Origin: DUEN01 sp024277095
GTDB taxonomy: Bacteria; Chloroflexota; Anaerolineae; DUEN01
Reading direction: 5' to 3'
Assembly (NCBI GenBank): GCA_024277095.1
Contig: JAJRVX010000464.1
Span: forward strand, 1 to 8,296
DNA: 8,296 nt
Below, piece after piece: positions 1 to 5,160 of the stretch (the stretch's first letter is position 1; each line of letters opens with the position of its first letter). A program made the position numbers and the translations under genes. The notes beneath the pieces were generated by a model. It worked only from the letters and a program-made list of their open reading frames with translations, did no database searches and was not told where the DNA came from.

Positions 1-2
1 CA

Positions 3-1106
3 GGGCCGCGTCATATCCCGGCGACCCCGGATAGGGCCCGATTGCAGGATCGTATCCTGGGCGCGTACCTCGGCCGTTGCGCGGGATGCAACCTGGGCAA
101 GCCGGTTGAGGGGTGGTCTCGCGAGAGGATCCGTCGCTATCTGGAGATCGCCGGGGAGTATCCGCTTCGCTCCTATTTCCCCGTGGTCGACCCGTTCCCG
201 AAGGGATTGGAGCTGCACGAGAATTATCGGGAGACGGCGCGGGGACATATCCGCTGGATGGCTCGGGACGACGACATCGATTACACGATCCTGGGGTTGC
301 ACTGTCTGGAGACCTATGGATTGGACTTCACGACGGAGAATGTGGGGGAGACCTGGCTGCGGTTGCTACCCTACCACCAGGTGTACACGGCGGAGCGGGT
401 GGCGTATCGCAATCTGGTGGAGGGGTACGATCCGCCTCTATCGGCCACACGCTACAACCCTTACCGGGAGTGGATCGGCGCTCAGATTCGCGCCGATGGC
501 TTTGGCTACGCGGCGCCGGGGCTCCCTGAGGTTGCCGCCGAGTTCGCCTATCGGGACGCCGCGCTCAGCCATGTGAAGAACGGCATCTACGGCGAGATGT
601 GGGTGGCCGCCATGCTGGCGGCGGCGTTGGTCGCACCCGGGCACACGATGGAGGATATCCTGCATGTGATCGAGGTGGGCCTGAGCGAGATACCGGCGAA
701 CAGCCGGATAGCGGAGGCCATCCGGGATGTGATGCGCTGGCGCGAGGAGACGGATGACTGGGAGGAGGCGTGGGAGCGCATCCATCGCAAGTACGGCCAT
801 TACCATGGCGTGCATACCATCAACAATGCCGCCCTGGTCGCCCTGGGCCTGCTGTACGGCGCGGGGGACTTCGAGAGGACGATCTGCATCGCTGTGATGG
901 GGGGATGGGACACTGACTGTAACGGGGCCACGGCCGGCTCCGTGATCGGCGCCATGATCGGAGCGGACGCGCTGCCGTATAAGTGGGTGGGGCCGCTGAA
1001 CAACACGGTGCGCAGCATGGTCGCTGGCTATGATTTCTCCCGCATCACGGACCTGGCCGGGCGTTCGCTGGCCATCGCTGAGGAGGTATGGAATCGCTGG
1101 AGGTGA
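3..1106 (+). CDS. ADP-ribosylglycohydrolase family protein, probably 5' partial
   Basis: Members of this family remove ADP-ribose from modified proteins or small molecules using a two-magnesium site; the substrate here cannot be told. Numbered from the TTG at 42, the N-terminus has the family opening DRILGAYLGRCAGCNLGKPVE (about residues 3-23, variant of the usual G-D-x-x-G-x-P-x-E). An acidic cluster DDDID at 76-80 stands where the first metal-binding TDDT-like motif is expected. A block SHVKNGIYGEMWVAA lies at 176-190, and the C-terminal metal motif GGWDTDCNGATAG is at 287-299. The frame is open from codon 3 of the window to the TTG with no other start. The TTG has only a weak AGGG at 33-36 before it, so I think the true start is upstream and outside the window. 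It is the first of three co-directional genes. Family call is secure; activity is inferred. Confidence 0.88.
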   Translation, partial: GPRHIPATPDRARLQDRILGAYLGRCAGCNLGKPVEGWSRERIRRYLEIAGEYPLRSYFPVVDPFPKGLELHENYRETARGHIRWMARDDDIDYTILGLHCLETYGLDFTTENVGETWLRLLPYHQVYTAERVAYRNLVEGYDPPLSATRYNPYREWIGAQIRADGFGYAAPGLPEVAAEFAYRDAALSHVKNGIYGEMWVAAMLAAALVAPGHTMEDILHVIEVGLSEIPANSRIAEAIRDVMRWREETDDWEEAWERIHRKYGHYHGVHTINNAALVALGLLYGAGDFERTICIAVMGGWDTDCNGATAGSVIGAMIGADALPYKWVGPLNNTVRSMVAGYDFSRITDLAGRSLAIAEEVWNRWR

Positions 1107-1120
1107 TCTGTGTGAGGTGG

Positions 1121-1139
1121 GGCCGCCCCGCGCGCGGCC
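1121..1139 (+). other. GC-rich intergenic hairpin
   Basis: GGCCGC (1121-1126) and GCGGCC (1134-1139) are perfect inverted arms around a 7-base loop in the 58-base gap between the first and second genes. No T-run follows, so it is not a Rho-independent terminator. It could affect mRNA stability or be chance in GC-rich DNA. Confidence 0.3.
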
Positions 1140-1151
1140 GATATGGACATG

Positions 1152-1159
1152 TGGGAGGA
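1152..1159 (+). promoter_or_regulatory. Ribosome binding site fixing the GTG start at 1165
   Basis: GGGAGGAA lies five bases before GTG 1165. It decides the start of the small thioredoxin-fold gene over longer in-frame extensions reaching back into the end of the preceding gene. Confidence 0.75.
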
Positions 1160-1164
1160 AGCGT

Positions 1165-1482
1165 GTGAAGATCTGTTTCCTGTACTATGAGGATTGCCCT
1201 TCTCATGAGCAGGCGTTGGCCCGTCTGCGGCAGGTGATGGAGGAGGAGGGCATCCAGGCGGAGATCGAGGTCATCAAGGTGGAGACGGAGGAGCAAGCGC
1301 AGGCATTGCAATTTATCGGGTCGCCGACGATACGGGTGGACGGGAGGGACATCGACCCGCCGCCGCCCGATGCCTACTATGCGTTGACCTGTCGGGCTTA
1401 TCGGTTGGAGGATGGGCGGATCTCCCCGTTGCCGTCAATGGAGATGATCCGCAGGGCTTTGCGCTCCGCGGCGGATCGTTGA
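1165..1482 (+). CDS. Small thioredoxin-fold protein (DF-family-like)
   Basis: A 105-residue soluble protein with no signal peptide or membrane segment. It opens with a beta strand and a cysteine loop (KICFLYYEDCPSHEQAL, Cys11), like the FDGCPS loop of small thioredoxin-like proteins that NCBI names DF family (seleno)proteins. A helix and a second strand (AEIEVIKVET) follow, then the cis-proline loop GSPTIRVDGRDI (Ser53-Pro54), as in thioredoxin folds, and a C-terminal part with Cys76 in ALTCRAYRLEDG. The usual CxxC is absent: the loop is C-P-S-H with one cysteine, so classical dithiol reductase chemistry is not expected unless Cys4 or Cys76 partners Cys11. The start is set by the Shine-Dalgarno at 1152-1159. 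It lies between the glycohydrolase gene and another thioredoxin-like gene, suggesting a redox role, but the function is not known to me. Confidence 0.8.
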   Translation: MKICFLYYEDCPSHEQALARLRQVMEEEGIQAEIEVIKVETEEQAQALQFIGSPTIRVDGRDIDPPPPDAYYALTCRAYRLEDGRISPLPSMEMIRRALRSAADR

Positions 1483-1565
1483 GCGTGCACGGATGAGGCG
1501 GAGTGATGAGGTCGCGTACGGGACGAATCTTGGAAGCTTAGGAAAGCCAGAAAGGGAGGAGAACG

Positions 1566-2099
1566 ATGGCTGCTCTGAAAATCGGTGATAAGGCGATCCC
1601 CTTCAAGCTGATCGGCGTGGACGATCAGCAGCATGCGCTGTCGGATTATGCCGACAAGGCCGCGGTGGCCGTGATCTTTAGCTGCAATCACTGCCCGTAT
1701 GTGCGCGCCTGGGAGGATCGGATGATCCAGATCCAGGCGGATTATGCGGACAAGGGTGTGCAGCTCATCGCCATCAACGCCAATGACGCGACGAAGTATC
1801 CGGACGATAGCTTCCAGAAGATGAAGGAGCGGGCTCAGGAGAAGGGGTTCAACTTCCCGTATCTGTACGATGAGACGCAGGAGGTCGCGCGGGCGTACGG
1901 GGCCGAGCGGACGCCGGAGGTGTTCTTGTTCGATGGGGAGGGCATCCTGCGGTATCACGGCGCGATCGATGATAACTACGAGGATCCCAACGCGGTGCAG
2001 CATCACTACCTGCGAGATGCGTTGGACGCCGTGCTGGCGGGGCAGGATCCCCCGGTGACGGAGACGCCGCCCGTGGGCTGCACGATCAAGTGGAAGTAA
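1566..2099 (+). CDS. Thioredoxin family protein (AhpC/TSA-like) with CNHC active site
   Basis: A 177-residue protein of the peroxiredoxin/thioredoxin-like superfamily. The N-terminal part (KIGDKAIPFKLIGVDDQQHALSDY) matches the AhpC/TSA opening. The active-site strand ends in FSCNHCPYVRAWEDR with Cys40 and Cys43. Next come the strand VQLIAINAND at 65-74, the YPDDSFQKMKERA segment, and the cis-proline motif ERTPEVFLFD (Pro117). The C-terminus ends in GCTIKWK, a tail I associate with the CNHC-type subfamily, carrying a third cysteine (Cys172). There is no signal peptide, so it is probably cytoplasmic. It likely catalyses thiol-disulfide exchange or peroxide reduction; the two-cysteine CxxC makes a reductase plausible. 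ATG 1566 is preceded by GGGAGGAG eight or fewer bases upstream. It follows the small thioredoxin-fold gene by 83 bases and precedes a terminator, so it is probably the last gene of its unit. Confidence 0.88.
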   Translation: MAALKIGDKAIPFKLIGVDDQQHALSDYADKAAVAVIFSCNHCPYVRAWEDRMIQIQADYADKGVQLIAINANDATKYPDDSFQKMKERAQEKGFNFPYLYDETQEVARAYGAERTPEVFLFDGEGILRYHGAIDDNYEDPNAVQHHYLRDALDAVLAGQDPPVTETPPVGCTIKWK

Positions 2100-2158
2100 A
2101 GCCCTCCGGGCAGGCCGACTTGGGCCCGCACAGGTCCCGTTGGTGAGGAGTTGAATAA

Positions 2159-2203
2159 CGAGACAGGGACGGAGCTTGCTCTGTCCCTGCCTCGCTTTTT
2201 GTT
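2159..2203 (+). terminator. Rho-independent terminator after the thioredoxin-like gene
   Basis: Arms 2159-2174 and 2179-2194 pair nearly perfectly (the CAGGGAC core with GTCCCTG, plus CGAG with CTCG and GAG with CTC), with one A-C mismatch and one G-T wobble. A CTTG tetraloop closes the stem and five T residues follow at 2196-2200. It lies 60 bases after the stop at 2099 and cleanly separates the left gene group from the atp control region. Confidence 0.92.
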
Positions 2204-2260
2204 GAGAAGAGGGACGGGGTGTGATGTGGGGCATTTGGCTCCCGGTGGGCCGGGGCGAGT

Positions 2261-2289
2261 TTGCACGAGAGCTCGGCCTTTGTTATACT
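2261..2289 (+). promoter_or_regulatory. Promoter P1 (sigma70 type)
   Basis: A -35 box TTGCAC (2261-2266), a 17-base spacer, and a -10 box TATACT (2284-2289; five of six consensus positions). Transcription would start near 2296, about 245 bases before atpI. The spacer contains GAGAGCTCG, which recurs at 2315-2323. It may be a secondary, regulated start for the atp operon. Assigned by pattern only. Confidence 0.55.
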
Positions 2290-2410
2290 CCGCCCGAACA
2301 TCGGATCACAGGATGAGAGCTCGTCGCCGTCACGCTTACGTGCGAGGTCATGTGTCCTTTTCGGCGGGGATAGGGCGGGGAGCTCAAGGGACGCAGCGTG
2401 CGGCGCCACC

Positions 2411-2434
2411 TTTGCGAGTTTGTTTTGCGAGTTT
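2411..2434. repeat. Tandem 11-base direct repeat TTTGCGAGTTT
   Basis: TTTGCGAGTTT occurs at 2411-2421 and 2424-2434, exactly 13 bases apart, directly upstream of promoter P2. The core GAGTTT also forms part of the -35 area of both P1 and P2. It could be a regulator binding site or UP-like element; it could also be a duplicated piece of promoter. Confidence 0.5.
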
Positions 2435-2456
2435 ATATATTTTCGTGGGGTAGAGT

Positions 2457-2485
2457 TTGCCCTGTAAGTTCTGTTCTGCTATAAT
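2457..2485 (+). promoter_or_regulatory. Promoter P2, likely main atp operon promoter
   Basis: A -35 box TTGCCC (2457-2462), a 17-base spacer, and a perfect -10 box TATAAT (2480-2485). Transcription would start near 2491-2493, giving a leader of roughly 48 bases to atpI. It is the strongest promoter match in the window and lies between the upstream terminator and the first atp gene. Confidence 0.75.
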
Positions 2486-2507
2486 CCCGGGGTGTGCCGA
2501 GAGGATC

Positions 2508-2555
2508 ATGGGGATCTCCGTTCCTGCGACGTGGCGTGAATGGGCGCGGGCATAA
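2508..2555 (+). other. Possible 15-codon leader reading frame coupled to atpI
   Basis: ATG 2508 opens a frame encoding MGISVPATWREWARA, ending at TAA 2553-2555, whose last A is the first base of ATG 2555 (in frame with atpI). GAGAGGA at 2499-2505 could be a ribosome binding site, though it sits close (two to three bases) to the ATG. Such a TAATG overlap is typical of translational coupling, and atpI itself lacks a clear Shine-Dalgarno. Chance remains quite possible for so short a frame. Confidence 0.3.
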
Positions 2556-2794
2556 TGATCCAAAGGCATCCTCTTCTTTTTCGTTTTCTCTATCTGACCG
2601 TAGTCGTTCTGGTCTTCACTGCGGTCCCTTTAGCTGTTGGCGTCTGGGCGGATCGTCGATTGGAAACGAAGCCGTGGCTCACCCTGGCGGGGGTGTTGGT
2701 CGGTGTGACCATCGCCACGGTGGGGATCTGGCGGATCATTCGGCGTACATATATAAGGCTGGCGCAGCCGTCGGCTCGCAAAGGTAAACAGTGA
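2540..2794 (+). CDS. atpI: AtpI/AtpZ family ATP synthase accessory protein
   Basis: A small membrane protein at the head of the atp operon; the family assists assembly of the c-ring and may help magnesium uptake. Numbered from ATG 2540 it has 84 residues. There are two hydrophobic helices, about 13-35 and 46-66, joined by a short charged loop GVWADRRLETKPW, and a basic C-terminal tail. The GxWxDxxLxTxP loop followed by a glycine-rich second helix (LAGVLVGV) is the family hallmark. ATG 2540 is the first start after an in-frame stop at 2537-2539. ATG 2555, giving 79 residues, is an equally good candidate and overlaps the stop of a small upstream frame (TAATG). Neither has a strong Shine-Dalgarno. 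It ends nine bases before atpB, whose ribosome binding site overlaps its stop. Confidence 0.85.
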   Translation: MGAGIMIQRHPLLFRFLYLTVVVLVFTAVPLAVGVWADRRLETKPWLTLAGVLVGVTIATVGIWRIIRRTYIRLAQPSARKGKQ

Positions 2795-2803
2795 GGAGGC
2801 AGT

Positions 2804-3754
2804 GTGCACAACGTCGTTAGCGCCCTGAGACGGTTCTTTACCCCTCGAACCACGGCGATTGTTGTGGGGACGCTCGTCCTGATCATCGGCAGCCGCATCC
2901 TGTTCCCGGTGCCGTTGCCCACGATTCAACTCCCCGCTGAGCGCATCCCTGGGTTCACGATCTTTGGATTCCCCGTGACCAACACGTTGCTGGCCACCCT
3001 GCTGGCGGACATCACGTTGTTGGCCATCGCGATAGCCGTGAACCGCCAGATGAAGTTGGTCCCTTCGGGGCTGCAGAACCTGGTGGAGTGGTTCATTGAG
3101 TCCTTTTACAACATGGTCGAGGAGATCGCGGGGGAGAATGCACGCCGTTTCTTCCCCCTCTTCATGACGATCCTCTCGTTCCTGCTCATCGCGAACTGGT
3201 GGGAGCTGGCCCCCGGGTTCGATAGCATCGGCATCATCGAGCCGGCGCATAAGGAGGGGATGCGCGCCTATGCGATCAAGGACCTGGGACCGATCGCTAT
3301 CCTGACCCCGGAGGAGTCGGAGCATGGGTATGTGCTCGTCTCCTTCCTGCGGGTGGCGGCCTCAGACCTGAATCTGCCGCTGGCGTTAGCGCTGATCGTG
3401 ATGGTATATGTCCAGGTGGTCGGCATTCAGGCGTTGGGGCTCTCCTATTTCCGCAAATTCTTCAACTTCAGCGGCTTCATCGAGGCGTTCGTGGGGATCC
3501 TGGAGTTGATCAGCGAGTTCGCCAAGATTATCTCTTTCAGCTTCCGACTTTTCGGCAATATCTTCGCAGGGCAGGTCTTGCTGTTCGTGATCCCGTTCCT
3601 GATCCCGTTGTTGGCCGTGTTGCCCTTCTACGGGCTGGAGCTTTTCGTCGGGTTCATGCAGGCCTTCGTGTTCGCCATCCTGCTCGTCGTCTTCGCATCC
3701 ATGGCTGTGGTTCCCCATGATGGCCACGAAGAGCATCAGGAAGCTTCTCATTAG
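2804..3754 (+). CDS. atpB: F0 ATP synthase subunit a
   Basis: The membrane stator subunit that forms the two ion half-channels against the c-ring. It has 316 residues, longer than E. coli AtpB (about 270), with several hydrophobic helices. The essential arginine is Arg248 in SFSFRLFGNIFAGQ, matching E. coli Arg210. Asp188 and Asn190 in ASDLNLPLALAL match the conserved sDlN motif, and Gln286 in MQAFVF matches Gln252. At the position of E. coli Glu219 there is Gln257, and at that of His245 there is Glu279, so the acidic group has changed helix. A hydrophilic stretch of some 35 residues (about 145-178) lies between helices. The C-terminus is histidine-rich (His305, 308, 311, 316). GTG 2804 follows GAGGAGG (2793-2799) by four bases, and the Shine-Dalgarno overlaps the atpI stop, suggesting coupled translation. 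Confidence 0.96.
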   Translation: MHNVVSALRRFFTPRTTAIVVGTLVLIIGSRILFPVPLPTIQLPAERIPGFTIFGFPVTNTLLATLLADITLLAIAIAVNRQMKLVPSGLQNLVEWFIESFYNMVEEIAGENARRFFPLFMTILSFLLIANWWELAPGFDSIGIIEPAHKEGMRAYAIKDLGPIAILTPEESEHGYVLVSFLRVAASDLNLPLALALIVMVYVQVVGIQALGLSYFRKFFNFSGFIEAFVGILELISEFAKIISFSFRLFGNIFAGQVLLFVIPFLIPLLAVLPFYGLELFVGFMQAFVFAILLVVFASMAVVPHDGHEEHQEASH

Positions 3755-3803
3755 AACTTTGGTGATACATTCGTGACCCCGTATTCAGGCATCAGATCCC
3801 TTT

Positions 3804-3811
3804 AGAGGAGG
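3804..3811 (+). promoter_or_regulatory. Strong ribosome binding site of atpE
   Basis: AGAGGAGG ends only one base before ATG 3813 but ten bases before the in-frame ATG 3822. The spacing favours ATG 3822 as the real start, giving a 70-residue subunit c. A strong site here fits the need for many c copies per complex. Confidence 0.6.
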
Positions 3812-3812
3812 T

Positions 3813-4034
3813 ATGGAGAACATGGAGTTCCTACCTGCAGGTCTTGCGATCGGCTTGGGCGCTATCGGTCCTGGCATCGGGATTGGCCTTCTGGTGATGG
3901 GGGCCATGCAGGCGATCGGTCGCAACCCCGAGGCGGCCGGCGAGATCCGCACCAACATGATCCTCGGCATCGTGTTCGCTGAGGCGGTGGCGATCTACGC
4001 TTTGGTGATGGCTCTGATCCTCAAGTTCGTGTAG
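3813..4034 (+). CDS. atpE: F0 ATP synthase subunit c
   Basis: The proteolipid that forms the rotating ring carrying ions across the membrane. It is a two-helix hairpin of 73 residues from ATG 3813, or 70 from ATG 3822, which fits the ribosome binding site better. Helix 1 holds the glycine-rich GLGAIGPGIGIG pattern (14-25). The polar loop is GRNPEA (36-41), which contacts the gamma and epsilon subunits. Helix 2 carries the ion-binding carboxylate Glu57 in GIVFAEAVAIYAL. The sodium ligands known from Ilyobacter (Gln32 and the Ser after the Glu) are Ile24 and Ala58 here, so proton coupling is inferred. It lies 58 bases after atpB and 63 before atpF. Confidence 0.96.
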   Translation: MENMEFLPAGLAIGLGAIGPGIGIGLLVMGAMQAIGRNPEAAGEIRTNMILGIVFAEAVAIYALVMALILKFV

Positions 4035-4083
4035 ACGAGATGGGCATTTGCTGCGCGCCGCCGTGTGCAGCATGATGGAAGGT

Positions 4084-4091
4084 GGAGGAGG
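4084..4091 (+). promoter_or_regulatory. Ribosome binding site fixing the GTG start of atpF
   Basis: GGAGGAGG lies six bases before GTG 4098. An in-frame ATG at 4065 would add eleven basic residues not expected before the VEKLGINLNYL N-terminus, so GTG 4098 is chosen. Confidence 0.75.
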
Positions 4092-4097
4092 TCGCGA

Positions 4098-4592
4098 GTG
4101 GAGAAGTTAGGCATCAATCTCAATTACCTGATTGCCCAGATCGTCAATTTCGGGATCATGCTGTTCCTGCTGAAGCAGTTCCTGTATCAGCCTGTGCTCA
4201 ACATGCTGGAGACTCGCAAGGAGCGGATCCGGGAGAGCCTGGCCGAGGCGGATCGGGTGAGGCAGGAAGCCGCGGCGGAGCGGGAGCGCTATCAGCAGGA
4301 GCTGGAGGCAGCCCGGCGTGAGAGCCAGGAGGCCATCCAGAAGGCCATGCAGGCCAGCGAGCGCCTGCGGGAGGAGATCCTGCAGCAGGCCCGCCAGGAG
4401 GCGGAGGAGATCCGGGCGCGAGCACGGGAGGAGGCGGAGCGTGAGCGTGAGCGGATCCTGGAGCAGGCCCGGGAGCAGGTCGCGGAGCTGGTGATCCTGG
4501 CTACCGAGAGGTTGATCAGCCAGACGGTGGATGAGCAGGCCCAGCGCAAGCTGGTCCACGAGTTCTTGAACGAGCTTGAGGTCGCATCGTGA
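4098..4592 (+). CDS. atpF: F0 ATP synthase subunit b
   Basis: The peripheral-stalk subunit that links the membrane a subunit to the F1 head and resists rotor torque. From GTG 4098 it has 164 residues, normal for the family. The N-terminus (LGINLNYLIAQIVNFGIMLFLL, given here as the helix at about 4-30) is the single membrane anchor, with the common NxxxxxQxxNF pattern. It is followed by FLYQPVLNMLETRKERI at the membrane exit and a long charged helix rich in Glu, Arg, Gln and Ala (about 40-130), the dimeric coiled coil. The C-terminal part (ELVILATERLISQTVDE, 130-146) binds subunit delta. The stop TGA at 4590-4592 overlaps the GTG start of atpH, which suggests coupled translation. Only one b-type gene is present, so a b homodimer is expected. 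Confidence 0.95.
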   Translation: MEKLGINLNYLIAQIVNFGIMLFLLKQFLYQPVLNMLETRKERIRESLAEADRVRQEAAAERERYQQELEAARRESQEAIQKAMQASERLREEILQQARQEAEEIRARAREEAERERERILEQAREQVAELVILATERLISQTVDEQAQRKLVHEFLNELEVAS

Positions 4593-5128
4593 GCAGCGCA
4601 ACGGTGGAGCGGACGGAGATCGCCCGCAAATACGCGCAGGCCGCCTATGAGTCCGCGTTGAGCTCCTGGCTGCGTCGGCTCAGCGTGGTCAGGCAGGCTT
4701 TGACGACGCATCCGGATGTGCGCGAGAGGCTCAACTCCGGCGCGCCCTTCGCGGAGCGTCAGAAGGCGCTGGACGAGATCCTGCCCGACGATGTCGGAGA
4801 GGACGTGCGGAACTTCCTGTACGTGCTTCTGAAGGACGGGCGGATCGACCTGTTGGATGAGGTGATCATCGAGTTCGAACACATGGCCCGAAGGGGGCCG
4901 GAGGCCCGGATCGCCCGTGTCATCAGCGCCGTCCCGCTCACGGAGGAGGAGAAGGGACAGCTGCGGGAGCGGCTGATCAAGCGGTTCGGCGGCGATCTGG
5001 AGTTCGACTTCCGCGTGGATCCTCAGATCCTGGGCGGGGTGATCGTGAAGGTGGGCGATGAGGTGATCGACGGCAGCCTGGCCAGCAAGTTGGCTGCTAT
5101 GCGAGCGCAGCTGACCCGCGCGCTCTAG
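4589..5128 (+). CDS. atpH: F1 ATP synthase subunit delta
   Basis: Delta sits on top of the alpha-beta hexamer and ties it to the b stalk. The product has 179 residues, normal for the family. The N-terminal helical domain begins RTEIARKYAQAAYESAL (8-24) and continues through FAERQKALDEILPDD and VRNFLYVLLKDGRIDLLDEV, all typical. The C-terminal part has the signature VDPQILGGVIVKVGDEVIDG (143-162) and ends SLASKLAAMRAQL. GTG 4589 overlaps the atpF stop (GTGA), so no separate intergenic ribosome binding site exists and translation is probably coupled. The gap to atpA is 32 bases. Confidence 0.95.
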   Translation: MSSATVERTEIARKYAQAAYESALSSWLRRLSVVRQALTTHPDVRERLNSGAPFAERQKALDEILPDDVGEDVRNFLYVLLKDGRIDLLDEVIIEFEHMARRGPEARIARVISAVPLTEEEKGQLRERLIKRFGGDLEFDFRVDPQILGGVIVKVGDEVIDGSLASKLAAMRAQLTRAL

Positions 5129-5160
5129 GCGACCTGGCTGCTCGGGCGGAGGAGGTGTAG

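Larger units (their letters stand above)
2204..2539 (+). promoter_or_regulatory. Upstream control region of the atp operon
   Basis: About 335 bases without a convincing protein gene. It contains two promoter-like elements, direct repeats of TTTGCGAGTTT, and repeated GAGAGCTCG elements, described separately. The 2411-2485 part is clearly richer in A and T than the rest of the window. Short arginine-rich open frames exist here (for example 2313-2453, 46 codons) but lack a good ribosome binding site and look like chance. Confidence 0.6.

Noticed and set aside
1398..2234. 278-codon minus-strand frame over the thioredoxin-like gene
   Set aside because: Low-complexity shadow composition and overlap with a well-supported plus-strand gene and the terminator.
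2313..2453. 46-codon arginine-rich frame downstream of P1
   Set aside because: Weak ribosome binding site, no recognisable protein features, and it overlaps the direct repeats; likely chance.
2746..2756. TATATAA-like sequence inside atpI
   Set aside because: No acceptable -35 box at the right distance.
2630..3325. 231-codon minus-strand frame over atpI and atpB
   Set aside because: Antisense shadow of two certain membrane-protein genes, rich in Asp, Arg, His and Gln, with no family resemblance.
3759..3787. Possible internal promoter before atpE (TTGGTG, 17 bases, TATTCA)
   Set aside because: Only about half of each box matches consensus; not strong enough to call, although extra c expression would make sense.
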